From NCBI GenBank assembly GCA_015068555.1, contig SVKI01000002.1, forward strand, positions 46,646 through 110,645: DNA of 64,000 bases. The letters are read 5' to 3'. Of the stretch, positions 47,861 to 57,438 are shown piece after piece; position 1 is the stretch's first letter, and every line of letters starts with the position of its first letter. Position numbers and translations under genes: made by a program. This stretch comes from Oscillospiraceae bacterium. GTDB taxonomy: Bacteria; Bacillota; Clostridia; UBA1381; UBA9506. The notes under the pieces were generated by a model that saw only the letters and a list, made by a program, of their open reading frames with translations, had not been told where the DNA came from and ran no database searches.

Positions 47861-49548
47861 CAATTTACGAACAGACAAAAAACACAATTTATGAGGTTAT
47901 TAAAAATGCGCTTTTACAGGCAAAGGAAAAGGGCGAACTGCAGTTTGAAGCCATCCCCGATTTTGCCATTGAAGAGCCACGTGAAAAAGAGCACGGTGAT
48001 TTTGCAACCAATGCGGCCATGCTGCTTGCAAGACAAGCCAAAAAGGCGCCCAGAGCCATCGCTGACAGCATCCTTGCCAATATGGATACGACGGGTACCT
48101 ACATTCAAAGTGCCGAGGCAGCCGGCGCCGGCTTTGTAAACTTTAAACTTGACCCTGCGTACATCCGCGAGATTTTAACCGTGATTGAAAACGAGGGCGA
48201 AAACTTTGGCCGTGTGAACGTGGGCGAGGGCAAAAAAATTATGGTGGAGTTTGTCAGTGCAAATCCCACCGGTCCCATGCACATGGGTAATGCCCGCGGC
48301 GGCGCTTTGGGTGATTGCCTGGCTTCTGTTTTGGATTGGGCAGGCTACGATGTGACCCGCGAATTTTATATTAACGATGCAGGTAATCAGATTGATAAAT
48401 TCGGTCGGTCGTTAGAGGCACGCTACATCCAGGCCATTCGCGGCGAAGATGCAGCCGAATTCCCCGAAGACGGCTACCACGGCGAAGACATCCGCGAGCG
48501 TGCAAAGGCCTACATCAAAGAGCATGGCGAAGGCCTTTTGGATCTGGATTCCGATGCCCGCAGAAAGGCGCTTGTGGAATTTGCCTTAGAGCTCAATATT
48601 GAAGATCTGAAAAAAGACTTAGAGAAATACAGAATTTTTTATGATATTTGGTTCCGCGAGAGCGTTCTGCATGAAAATGGCGAGGCGAGAAAGACCGTGG
48701 ATGAGCTGATTGAGCGCGGCTATGCCTACGAAAAGGAAGGTGCCATCTGGTTCCGTGCCACCGATTTTGGCGAAGGTAAAGATGAAGTGCTCGTGCGTCA
48801 GAACGGCTTTTTGACCTACTATGCCGTGGATATTGCCTACCATAAAAATAAGTTTATTGACCGTGGTTTTGACACGGTTATCAACATCTGGGGTGCTGAC
48901 CATCATGGTCATGTGGCCCGCCTGAAGGGTGCTATGAAGGCGTTGGGCATTGATCCGGAGCGTCTGGAAGTGATTTTGATGCAGCTGGTGCGTCTTGTCT
49001 CCGGCGGTGAGGTGGTGCGTATGTCAAAGCGTACCGGAAAATCCATCACCTTAAAAGATCTGTTGGAAGAGACCAGTATCGATGCGGCGCGTTTCTTCTT
49101 TAACATGCGTCAGGCGAACAGCCATTTTGATTTTGATTTAGATTTGGCGGTTGAGCAATCGAGCGAAAACCCCGTCTTTTATGTGCAGTATGCTCATGCG
49201 CGCATCTGCAGTATTTTGCGCATCTTAGCCGAGCAGGGTATGGCAGTTCAGCCTGTCAGCGCACTTGACCTTACCTGCCTTGTAGCAGAGCAGGAAATTG
49301 ACCTGATGAAAAAATTGGCCGACTTCCCTGAAACGATTAAACAGGCAGCTTCTTTGCGCGAGCCCAGCTTAATTACACGCTATGCCATGGACCTGGCGGC
49401 AGCCTTCCATGCGTTTTATGCGGCCTGCAAGGTAAATTCTGAGGATAAAAAGCTTACATCAGCACGTCTCAAGCTTTGTGACGCAACAAAAACGACCCTG
49501 AAAAATGCTATGCAGGTTATGTCTATTTCGGCACCGGAACAAATGTAA
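47857..49548 (+). CDS. argS: Arginyl-tRNA synthetase
   Basis: A 563-residue class I synthetase from a TTG that overlaps the previous stop. It has the N-terminal Add1 domain (about 1-110), the SANPTGPMHMGNARGG HIGH-type motif, RMSKRTGKSI in place of a classical KMSKS loop, and the C-terminal DALR anticodon domain (about 440-563). The length is typical. Confidence 0.98.
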   Translation: MTIYEQTKNTIYEVIKNALLQAKEKGELQFEAIPDFAIEEPREKEHGDFATNAAMLLARQAKKAPRAIADSILANMDTTGTYIQSAEAAGAGFVNFKLDPAYIREILTVIENEGENFGRVNVGEGKKIMVEFVSANPTGPMHMGNARGGALGDCLASVLDWAGYDVTREFYINDAGNQIDKFGRSLEARYIQAIRGEDAAEFPEDGYHGEDIRERAKAYIKEHGEGLLDLDSDARRKALVEFALELNIEDLKKDLEKYRIFYDIWFRESVLHENGEARKTVDELIERGYAYEKEGAIWFRATDFGEGKDEVLVRQNGFLTYYAVDIAYHKNKFIDRGFDTVINIWGADHHGHVARLKGAMKALGIDPERLEVILMQLVRLVSGGEVVRMSKRTGKSITLKDLLEETSIDAARFFFNMRQANSHFDFDLDLAVEQSSENPVFYVQYAHARICSILRILAEQGMAVQPVSALDLTCLVAEQEIDLMKKLADFPETIKQAASLREPSLITRYAMDLAAAFHAFYAACKVNSEDKKLTSARLKLCDATKTTLKNAMQVMSISAPEQM

Positions 49549-49580
49549 TGGTTTGCCGGAGAAAACGGAGGAAAACATTC

Positions 49581-51023
49581 ATGAAACATCTGTGTTGCAA
49601 AGTATTGACACTCTGCCTTGTGCTTTGCCTTATCTTTGGCGGTACGGTTTACGCAGAGAGTCCTAAAGGATTTGAAGCAAATTATTTTGACACCATACTG
49701 ACGGCTATTTTGGATAATTATCAGTTTGAAGCAGATACAGAGCAGATTTTGCGCGCTGTGACCCAAAAAGTGTTATATGAGCATCCGGAGATGTTGGAAG
49801 AACTGATTAACACAACCGCGGATAACTTAGACCCATACACGGACTATTTCACGCCGGAAGAACTGGAGGGTTTTACGCAGATTCTGGCGCAGGAATATGT
49901 GGGTATTGGTGTTTCGGTGCGTCGGGCATCCGGCGCCGTTATGATTGAAGCGGTATTTAAAAATGGTCCGGCGGCTGTTGCCGGCTTGCAAAACGGCGAC
50001 CGCTTTTTGCAGGTAGACGGCCGCGATGTGACGGATATGACCATTGACGAGCTGACCTCGGTTGTTAAAGGCCCCGAAGGCACAACGGTAGAGCTTGTGA
50101 TGGATCGTGGCGGACAGAATATGAAATTTTCGGTTACACGTGCGGCAGTACAGTCGAGCTCAGTAGCCTATCAGGACCTGGGTGATGGCCTGGGCTATCT
50201 TTCCATTTCTACCTTCAACAGCTACACGCCGGCCGATATGAAAGAGGCGGATACCTTTTTTAGAGAAAAGGGTATTAAAAAGCTGATTGTTGATCTGCGT
50301 GATAATCCCGGCGGTAACCTGGTGAGTGTTGTGGAAACCCTGGGTTATTTTGTGCCGGCAGGGAAAAATGTTGTAACGGTGGAATATAAAAACCGCGGCA
50401 ACAAGCCTTATCCGTTGCGTAGCGTTGGCCATTTAAAAGAGCCTTATTATGATGTGGTGGTTTTAACCAACAGTGCAACTGCCAGCGCGGCAGAGCTTTT
50501 TGCCGGTAATATTCGTGACCATGGCTTGGGGATTTTAATAGGCCTGAAAACCTTTGGTAAGGGCACCGTGCAGGAATTTATGAATCTGCTCAGCACCGAT
50601 GAGCATCAAATGGGTAGCATCAAGCTGACGATGGCAGAATATGTTTTACCGGGGGGAGAAAAAATCCACGGCAAAGGCATAGAACCTGGCATCAGGGTGC
50701 AGAACAGAAAAGAATGGTTTGATGACAGCAAGTTTGAGCCCTTCAGCTATGATGGCGTTTACCAGGAAGGTGATACGGGGTCCTCTGTGTTAGCTCTCAA
50801 ACAACGATTTGAGCTTTTGGGTTATTATGTGGGCGAGGTAGACGAGCAATACGACAGAGAGCTTACCCTTTCCGTCAGGAGCTTTCAAAAGCAAGTGGGG
50901 CTCCCGGCAACAGGGGTTATGGATATAGAGACGCAGATTTTGTTCCAGAACCTATTAAAAGAAACGAGAATCGTGATTGACAATCAGCTTGACACAGCTG
51001 TTGAGTATCTGCGTGGGAAATAA
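49581..51023 (+). CDS. S41 carboxyl-terminal processing protease with peptidoglycan-binding domain
   Basis: A 480-residue secreted protease from the ATG after GGAGGAAAACATTC. A signal peptide ends near VYAES (residue about 24). Domains: PDZ (about 95-175), S41 core with NSATASAAELFAG (catalytic Ser) and TFGKGTVQ (catalytic Lys), then a C-terminal PG_binding_1 domain (about 405-470, DTGSSVLALKQRFELLGYY). CtpA/B-type proteases process cell-wall hydrolases or sporulation signals. The wall-binding tail places this one at the peptidoglycan. It leads an S41, M23, S41 cluster. Confidence 0.92.
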   Translation: MKHLCCKVLTLCLVLCLIFGGTVYAESPKGFEANYFDTILTAILDNYQFEADTEQILRAVTQKVLYEHPEMLEELINTTADNLDPYTDYFTPEELEGFTQILAQEYVGIGVSVRRASGAVMIEAVFKNGPAAVAGLQNGDRFLQVDGRDVTDMTIDELTSVVKGPEGTTVELVMDRGGQNMKFSVTRAAVQSSSVAYQDLGDGLGYLSISTFNSYTPADMKEADTFFREKGIKKLIVDLRDNPGGNLVSVVETLGYFVPAGKNVVTVEYKNRGNKPYPLRSVGHLKEPYYDVVVLTNSATASAAELFAGNIRDHGLGILIGLKTFGKGTVQEFMNLLSTDEHQMGSIKLTMAEYVLPGGEKIHGKGIEPGIRVQNRKEWFDDSKFEPFSYDGVYQEGDTGSSVLALKQRFELLGYYVGEVDEQYDRELTLSVRSFQKQVGLPATGVMDIETQILFQNLLKETRIVIDNQLDTAVEYLRGK

Positions 51024-51043
51024 ACGAAAGGTGGGAGATCAGA

Positions 51044-52213
51044 ATGAACAATGCGAAAAAGCGTGCTCTTTCTTTGGTATTGGCGGGCGTTCTTACAGTG
51101 GCCATGCCGATTTTTTCACATACCGGCGAAACGGCCTTTGGCGCATCCAGTTTGCAGGATAAAATCAATGCAGCAGCAAAGCAAAAAAAGGAAGCTCAAG
51201 CGGGCATAGCAGCATCAAAAGCCGAATTAGATGGTGTTCTGGCACAGGTGGCACAACTTGATATTGAGGCTGCTGAGATTAGTGCAGAGTTATCGGCTAT
51301 TGACGATGTCATTGCCGAGACCAATGGAAAAATTGCAGAAAAAGAAGTAGAAATTGCTGAATTTGAAAAGCAGATTCAGGAAAAAGACGAAGCCTTTTGT
51401 GCAAGGCTTAAAACCATGGACGAAAGCAACACGGCCAATTACATTGACCTGCTGCTAAACTCTGACAGCATTTCCGATTTTGTTTCAAACATTGAAACCA
51501 TTCGGGAAATTACTGAGCATGACCAGGGCATTATCAACGAGATGATTGCCCTTAAGCAAAATGTCGAGGCATCTAAAGAGGAGCTTGTTTCTCACCGCTC
51601 TGAACTTGAGGAAGCAAGAGGTTTGGTGCAAGCTAAGCAGAATGAACTGAATAAGAAAATTGCAGAGAAGCAAAGCTATATGGATTCTCTCCAAAATGAT
51701 ATCAGTAAGTACCAACAAATCGAGCAGGCAGCCGAGGCAGAAGAGGCAAGTCTGCGCGCCAGCGCGGCGGCATCAACATCCCGCTCGCAAACGCCGACAA
51801 ATGGCAACAGAATCAAGTATAACGGCGTATTCTGCTGGCCTGCGCCCAGCTATACCTATGTTTCATCAGAATATGGCTACCGCGTACACCCTGTTTACGG
51901 TACAACAAAATACCATTCCGGCTTAGACCTGGCAGCACCCGGCGGCACTAACATTTTAGCTGCGGCAGATGGCGTGGTTACGCTGGCAAGATGGAACGGC
52001 GGTTACGGAAACTGTATTGTGGTTGACCATGGCGGTGGTCTGGCTACCCTTTACGGCCACTGTCAGAAGCTCCTTGTCTCATCGGGTCAAAGGGTTTCTA
52101 AGGGTCAGGTCATCGGTCTGGTGGGAACGACGGGTGTTTCTACCGGTAACCATCTCCATTTTGAAGTGCATAATAACGGCAAGGTGACAGATCCCTGGCC
52201 GTATTTAAGGTAA
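51044..52213 (+). CDS. Secreted M23 peptidase with coiled coil (EnvC/PcsB-like)
   Basis: A 389-residue protein with a signal peptide (cleavage near FGASS, residue about 31), a long coiled coil (about 33-235), a short Ser/Thr linker and an M23 LytM domain (about 265-389). YHSGLDLAAPGG and HLHFEV supply the zinc ligands, so it should be an active endopeptidase. The layout is that of FtsEX-regulated hydrolases such as PcsB/EnvC, but no ftsEX genes precede it. It lies between two S41 proteases, plausible regulators of its turnover. Confidence 0.92.
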   Translation: MNNAKKRALSLVLAGVLTVAMPIFSHTGETAFGASSLQDKINAAAKQKKEAQAGIAASKAELDGVLAQVAQLDIEAAEISAELSAIDDVIAETNGKIAEKEVEIAEFEKQIQEKDEAFCARLKTMDESNTANYIDLLLNSDSISDFVSNIETIREITEHDQGIINEMIALKQNVEASKEELVSHRSELEEARGLVQAKQNELNKKIAEKQSYMDSLQNDISKYQQIEQAAEAEEASLRASAAASTSRSQTPTNGNRIKYNGVFCWPAPSYTYVSSEYGYRVHPVYGTTKYHSGLDLAAPGGTNILAAADGVVTLARWNGGYGNCIVVDHGGGLATLYGHCQKLLVSSGQRVSKGQVIGLVGTTGVSTGNHLHFEVHNNGKVTDPWPYLR

Positions 52214-52237
52214 ATTAAGGCCTAAGGAGTGTCGGGA

Positions 52238-53410
52238 TTGTACACAAAAAAGCATCTTGTTATAACAGCAATAGTGGCCGTGGTCGTGACTGCGCTGATC
52301 AGCTGCGTATGTTTCTTCAGCGTGACGGTTTATGATTCCTTTGATGAGATCAGCCGTGCCAAGCAAATTATTGAAAGTGAATATGTGAATTCTCTTTCGG
52401 ATGAGCAGAAAGACCGCATGCAGGATTGGGCCATACAGGGCATGGTGGCAAGTCTGGGCGACCAGTACAGCCGGTATTTAAACACAGAGGATATGGAAGA
52501 ATATACCGAGGAGCATCAGGAAAACTATGTGGGTATTGGCGTCAGCGTCATGTTTGACGGATTGGAAGAAACACTCACGGTGGTTTCGCCTTATGACGGC
52601 TCTCCCGCGCAAAAAGCCGGCATTCTGCCCGGCGATATTATCACGCATGTAGATGATATTGAAGTTTCTGTCGAAACCTATGATGCTGTGATTGAATATA
52701 TCAGGAGCGGGCAGAATGATACCATGGCCTTTCGCATTGACCGGGATGGGGAAGTGCTTTTAAAATCCGTGACTCGTGAGGCGGTTAAACGCCAATCGGT
52801 GTCGCATAAAATGTTTGGTGATGGTCTGGGCTATGTGCGTGTTTCGGAGTTCATCCAAAGCACAGACGCCGATTTCAAACTGGCCGTAAAAGATTTAAAA
52901 GAGCGCGGCATGCGAGGTCTTATCATTGACCTGCGCAATAATCCCGGTGGCTATGCGCAAACCGTTATCTCGATGACGGATTCTCTTTTGCCCGAGGGCG
53001 TGATTGCATACTTAGAGGATAGTCACGGCAAACGGCAGTATTTTCATTCGGATGCAGAGGCTTTAGAGATGCCGATGGTTGTTTTAATTAACCGCGGAAC
53101 GGCCAGTGCTTCAGAGCTTTTGGCAGGTAGCTTACAGGCGCATGGCCTGGCAACCGTTATTGGTGAAAAAAGCTATGGCAAGGCGGTGGGGCAATCGTTG
53201 TATCCGCTCAGCGCTAAAACGGCGATTTACCTGACTAACTCCCGCTACTTTACGCCGAAGGGCAATTGTATTGATGGTGTTGGTATTGAACCGGAAATTC
53301 CGGTTCCTTTGGCAGATGAACTTTTAAGTAAAATCGGTATTTTAGAGCCTGACGATGATGCACAGCTGGCAAAGGCCATCGAGGTTTTACTCAGCAAGAC
53401 GGTGCAATGA
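52238..53410 (+). CDS. S41 carboxyl-terminal processing protease, membrane-anchored
   Basis: A 390-residue protease. The TTG at 52238 is chosen since AAGGAG lies 8 bases upstream; the GTG three codons earlier overlaps that site. An N-terminal membrane helix (about 7-28), PDZ domain (about 95-170) and S41 core with NRGTASASELLAG (catalytic Ser) and KSYGKAVGQ (catalytic Lys) are seen. It lacks the peptidoglycan-binding tail of its neighbour at 49581-51023. Likely works with the M23 hydrolase encoded 24 bases upstream. Confidence 0.92.
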   Translation: MYTKKHLVITAIVAVVVTALISCVCFFSVTVYDSFDEISRAKQIIESEYVNSLSDEQKDRMQDWAIQGMVASLGDQYSRYLNTEDMEEYTEEHQENYVGIGVSVMFDGLEETLTVVSPYDGSPAQKAGILPGDIITHVDDIEVSVETYDAVIEYIRSGQNDTMAFRIDRDGEVLLKSVTREAVKRQSVSHKMFGDGLGYVRVSEFIQSTDADFKLAVKDLKERGMRGLIIDLRNNPGGYAQTVISMTDSLLPEGVIAYLEDSHGKRQYFHSDAEALEMPMVVLINRGTASASELLAGSLQAHGLATVIGEKSYGKAVGQSLYPLSAKTAIYLTNSRYFTPKGNCIDGVGIEPEIPVPLADELLSKIGILEPDDDAQLAKAIEVLLSKTVQ

Positions 53411-53440
53411 GGCAACTTATGTGTATAAGGAAGTGACATT

Positions 53441-56400
53441 TTGAAAACTGTTCTTTTGTTTTTCTTTTTGTATGCACTTATCTTTTTGATGTGTTATTTT
53501 TCTGTTTTTTCTGAAACAAAAAACAGAGAACTTAAGAAAAAAAGTTTGATATATCCGGCCGCAGCTTTACTCTGCGGCTGGTTTGTTATTCAATTGGTGC
53601 TGGGGCAAACGGTGCGCGGTTATATACAGGATATGGACCTTTTCACAAGCTGGGCGTCTTTTGCAGAAGACCACGCCGTTTGGGAGTATTATACGACGGA
53701 TTTATATGTGGACTATCCGCCGGTGTATCTTTATGTTTTATATGGCATAGGTAAGCTGGCACAGTTGTTCTGTGTAGCGCCGGAAACGTCAGCGTACATC
53801 ATGTTCTTAAAATTTGTTCCCATTTTGTTTGATGCGTTAACAACGGTTTGCATCTATCAGTTCTCAAAAGCGTATATCGGCGAGAAAAAGGCGTTGATTC
53901 TGGCTTTTTTGAGTGCTGTAAATCCGGTTCGGGTTTTGGATTCAACCTTTTGGGGACAGATTGACAGCGTGACCTGTTTTGCGGCAGCGGGCATGTTACT
54001 TGCGCTTTACAATCGACGGTATGTGCTCAGCATTTCGCTGTTTACTCTGCTCTTTTTAACCAAACCGCAACTGATTGTTTTTGCACCGCTTCTGTTTTTT
54101 GTGATGCTGTTTGACCTTGTGAAAAGCAGACAAACAGAGGCGTGGAAAAAGATGCTTACATCTTTTTTGCTATCCGCCCTTTCGGCAGTTTTGATTCTTG
54201 TGCTTGTTCCCCTGCCTGCCACCAGCGGCAACTATGGACTTTTACTTGCAAATTACCAAAAGGCTTTGGGTTTATATCCTTATGCTACGCTGAATGCCGC
54301 CAATTTGTTTGGTGCTTTGGGCGGTAACTGGATTGAATATGACAACAAGCTATTCATGCTTTCTTATCAGGCCTGGGGTTATATTTTTATTGTTGGCATT
54401 TCTCTTTTTGTGGGCTATCGCGCTTGGAAAGACAGTGACAGAAAAAGCATTTTTTCGCTTGGTGTTCTTTTGGTTCTTGGTGTTTTCATGTTGGGGCACA
54501 GCATGCATGAGCGATATAGCCTGCCGGCGCTTTTGCTTTTAATTTTGATGTATGTTTTATATGGCGAGAGAAAATGGCTTTTATTTTATGGTGCCTTTTC
54601 TTTGACCGGCTTTATTAATTGCGCCTGGGTGCTTATCTATAACTGGCAGGAAAAGTTTATTGAATTTGATAATGTGCCCTTCAGACTTCTTTCGCTGGTT
54701 CAAGTTATTTTGTTTGCACTTTGGTTTTATTTCGCATTTGTGAAAAAAGAGCCAACTGCAAAAAAAGGGAAGGCTACACCTGCTGCAAAAAGAAGAGAGA
54801 AAAAAGCAAAACAGGTTGTGGCACCGCTTTTAAAAACAGAAGGCAGCAGACGGCTTAAACGCATAGATTATTGGCTCATGCTGGGACTGACGGTTTTGTA
54901 TGCCGTATTTGGATTTTATCGTTTGGGCAGCCTTTCGGTGCCGGAAACCGGTTGGTATCCGGAGGCGGCGCAGGAGAGCGTGACGCTTGACCTGGGCAGT
55001 AGTTGTGATGTGGAAGATATGCATGTGTATGCAGGCTGGATTGACAGACGTACAACGGATCATGAAGTTATGCGTGACCTTATCGTTATGACATCAGAAG
55101 ATGGCGAAACCTGGCAGGAAGAGGACTTCTTTTTAACGCTTGACTCTGTTTTCAGATGGCACAGAGTATACTTTGAAAAAACGCCCTTTCGCTATGTGAA
55201 AATGATTTGTGATGATAACCGCTTTTATATGAATGAGGTAGCACTATTCGGGCAAAATGGAACGCAACGCTTTATGGTTGAGCAGGTGCTTTCAGATAAC
55301 GAAACAGCGCAGCTTTTAATCGATGAGCAGGACAAGGTGCAGTATGAGTTTAGTTGGTATGACGGCACCTACTTTGATGAAATCTATCACCCGCGCACTG
55401 CTTATGAATATATCCATCATCTGTATCCCTATGAAAATACCCACCCGCCCCTTGGCAAGGTGATTATTTCTGCCGGCATTATGTTGTTTGGTATGAATCC
55501 CTTTGGTTGGCGCTTTTTTGGAACCTTGTGCGGTGTGCTTATGGTACCCCTGATGTATGTGATGGGTAAAAAGATGTTCAAACGCACCATACCTGCTTTT
55601 GTGGCGGCGTTTTTGTTCAGTTTTGATTTTATGCACCTGTCGCAAACACGAATTGCCACCATCGATTCCTATACAACCTTATTTGTGATGGCGATGTACC
55701 TCTTTATGTTTTTATATATGGAAAAAAGCGAAAACGGGGAAAAAGGCGCAACACTGTCCCTGTTTTTATCCGGACTTTGCTTTGGTTTGGGTGCTGCGAC
55801 GAAGTGGCAGGGCGTGTATGCAGGGCTTGGACTTGCCTTTTTATACTTTTTCCGTTTGGCGCGTCACTGCCGGATTAAGCTGTCTGCGACCGCTATGACG
55901 GGTAAGCGGGCAGGGAAGGTATGCAAGCCGGAAATCATCAAAAGCATTGTGCAAGGCTTTTTGTTCTTTGTGGTTGTGCCCGCGATTGTTTATTTCGTTT
56001 CGTACATTCCGGCCATGATGACAGAAAGCACGGGTCTTTCGTTCTTTTTTACCAATCAGGGCTCTATGCTACACTATCATAGCACGCTGGAGGAGCCGCA
56101 CGCCTATGGGTCAAGTTGGTGGCAATGGCCTCTTGACTTTAAGCCCCTTTATGCCTACAGCCCCAACCGTAATTTTGTACCGGAGGGCATGGCGATGGGT
56201 ATTACCAGTATGGGTAATCCGCTGATTTGGTGGGCAACAATTCCGACTGTTATCTGGTCGATTGTTCAATTGGTGAGAAAAAGAGAAACGCTGGATTTGC
56301 CGCTGCTTGTTTCTGTTGTGGGATTTTTCTCACTTTATGTACCTTGGATTTTTGTAACCAGAACGGCGTTTATTTACCACTTCTTCCCCTGCGTTGCCTT

Positions 56401-56593
56401 TGTGGTGTTTATGATTGTTCGGTTTATCATGGAACAGATTGAAGAAAATCCGCGTAAAAAGCTATGGCTGTGGTTCTATATGGGTGCGGTATTCGTTCTC
56501 TTTCTTGCTTTCTATCCCGTTTTGACGGGCATGAAGATTCCGGAAACCTATGCCCTGCTTCTCAGGTGGGTTCCCGGATGGGTGTTGGGATAA
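53441..56593 (+). CDS. Gpi18-like and PMT glycosyltransferase fusion
   Basis: A 1050-residue polytopic membrane protein from a TTG after AAGGAAG. Residues 1-430 are a multi-helix glycosyltransferase-like unit resembling Gpi18/GT39 relatives (YVDYPPVYLYVLYGIGK, then NPVRVLDSTFWGQIDS). A basic Lys/Ala-rich linker (about 430-475) and a membrane helix lead to a discoidin-like beta domain (about 495-615, LDLGSSCDVEDMHVYAGW). Residues 630-1050 are a protein O-mannosyltransferase with the DE motif YFDEIYHP (Asp646, Glu647) and THPPLGK. It probably glycosylates exported proteins with a polyprenyl-phosphate sugar; the nearby SLH protein is a candidate substrate, which is a guess. Confidence 0.85.
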   Translation: MKTVLLFFFLYALIFLMCYFSVFSETKNRELKKKSLIYPAAALLCGWFVIQLVLGQTVRGYIQDMDLFTSWASFAEDHAVWEYYTTDLYVDYPPVYLYVLYGIGKLAQLFCVAPETSAYIMFLKFVPILFDALTTVCIYQFSKAYIGEKKALILAFLSAVNPVRVLDSTFWGQIDSVTCFAAAGMLLALYNRRYVLSISLFTLLFLTKPQLIVFAPLLFFVMLFDLVKSRQTEAWKKMLTSFLLSALSAVLILVLVPLPATSGNYGLLLANYQKALGLYPYATLNAANLFGALGGNWIEYDNKLFMLSYQAWGYIFIVGISLFVGYRAWKDSDRKSIFSLGVLLVLGVFMLGHSMHERYSLPALLLLILMYVLYGERKWLLFYGAFSLTGFINCAWVLIYNWQEKFIEFDNVPFRLLSLVQVILFALWFYFAFVKKEPTAKKGKATPAAKRREKKAKQVVAPLLKTEGSRRLKRIDYWLMLGLTVLYAVFGFYRLGSLSVPETGWYPEAAQESVTLDLGSSCDVEDMHVYAGWIDRRTTDHEVMRDLIVMTSEDGETWQEEDFFLTLDSVFRWHRVYFEKTPFRYVKMICDDNRFYMNEVALFGQNGTQRFMVEQVLSDNETAQLLIDEQDKVQYEFSWYDGTYFDEIYHPRTAYEYIHHLYPYENTHPPLGKVIISAGIMLFGMNPFGWRFFGTLCGVLMVPLMYVMGKKMFKRTIPAFVAAFLFSFDFMHLSQTRIATIDSYTTLFVMAMYLFMFLYMEKSENGEKGATLSLFLSGLCFGLGAATKWQGVYAGLGLAFLYFFRLARHCRIKLSATAMTGKRAGKVCKPEIIKSIVQGFLFFVVVPAIVYFVSYIPAMMTESTGLSFFFTNQGSMLHYHSTLEEPHAYGSSWWQWPLDFKPLYAYSPNRNFVPEGMAMGITSMGNPLIWWATIPTVIWSIVQLVRKRETLDLPLLVSVVGFFSLYVPWIFVTRTAFIYHFFPCVAFVVFMIVRFIMEQIEENPRKKLWLWFYMGAVFVLFLAFYPVLTGMKIPETYALLLRWVPGWVLG

Positions 56594-56606
56594 AGGAGAG
56601 TTATGC

Positions 56607-57365
56607 ATGGATATAAATAAAACAAAAGAAAAAACAACAATAGAAGGCAGAAATGCAGTCTTTGAGGCTTTGTCTGCCGGAAAGCCGCTGGATAAAATAT
56701 TTATCAGCGAAACCGTTAAACCGGGCGGTGTGAAAAAACTTGTGGATCTGGCCAAACAGCTGGGTATACCGGTGCAGTATGTCAAGCCCCAAAAGATTAA
56801 CAGCATGCAAAGAACAGAGGCAAGTCAGGGCGTGGTGGCCGTTTGTGCGGCTGTGCGCTATGCCCATTTAGATGACCTCTTTTTAAAAGCACAGGCAAAG
56901 GGGGAGCCGCCGTTTATCATCATAGCTGATGAAATTACCGACCCGCATAATTTAGGCGCCATTATCAGAAGTGCCAATGCGGCCGGTGCCCATGGCGTCA
57001 TCATTCCTAAAAACAGAGCAGCGGGCTTGGATGCAGTGGTAATGAAAACCTCTGCCGGTGCGGCACATCACACGCCCGTGGTGCGCGTTACCAACCTGGC
57101 GCAGACTATAGATGAACTAAAAGAAAGAGGCTTGTGGTTGGCCGGAGCAGACATGGCCGGTGAAAAAAGCCTTTACGAATGGGATTTAACAGGACCTATT
57201 GCGCTGGTAATCGGTTCTGAAGGCAAAGGAATTTCTCGGTTGTTGAAGGAGAAATGCGATTTTTTACTACAGATTCCCATGCTGGGTGAAATTGAATCGC
57301 TTAATGCATCGGTAGCGGCGGGGATCATGATGTATGAAGTAGTCAGACAAAGAAATAGCAAATAA
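56607..57365 (+). CDS. rlmB: 23S rRNA 2'-O-methyltransferase RlmB/TrmH family
   Basis: A 252-residue SpoU-family enzyme from the ATG behind AAAGGAGAGTTATGC. An N-terminal substrate-binding domain (about 10-85, IEGRNAVFEAL) is followed by the knotted SPOUT domain with DPHNLGAIIRSANAAG, GSEGKGISRL and SLNASVAAGI, the three SAM/RNA motifs. It most likely methylates 2'-O of G2251 in 23S rRNA. The 73 bases after the stop, before the convergent ACT gene, show no clear terminator. Confidence 0.9.
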   Translation: MDINKTKEKTTIEGRNAVFEALSAGKPLDKIFISETVKPGGVKKLVDLAKQLGIPVQYVKPQKINSMQRTEASQGVVAVCAAVRYAHLDDLFLKAQAKGEPPFIIIADEITDPHNLGAIIRSANAAGAHGVIIPKNRAAGLDAVVMKTSAGAAHHTPVVRVTNLAQTIDELKERGLWLAGADMAGEKSLYEWDLTGPIALVIGSEGKGISRLLKEKCDFLLQIPMLGEIESLNASVAAGIMMYEVVRQRNSK

Positions 57366-57438
57366 AGAAGGATGTGCTATGTATGCCGGCATTGTGGGTG
57401 CAGCGATGCTTTGGAAAAACGAGGCATAAAAGTTTTTA

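Noticed and set aside
57379..57429. 16-codon frame after rlmB (starts MYAGIVG)
   Set aside because: An AAGGA precedes it, but it is too short and matches nothing I recognise; not enough to call a gene.
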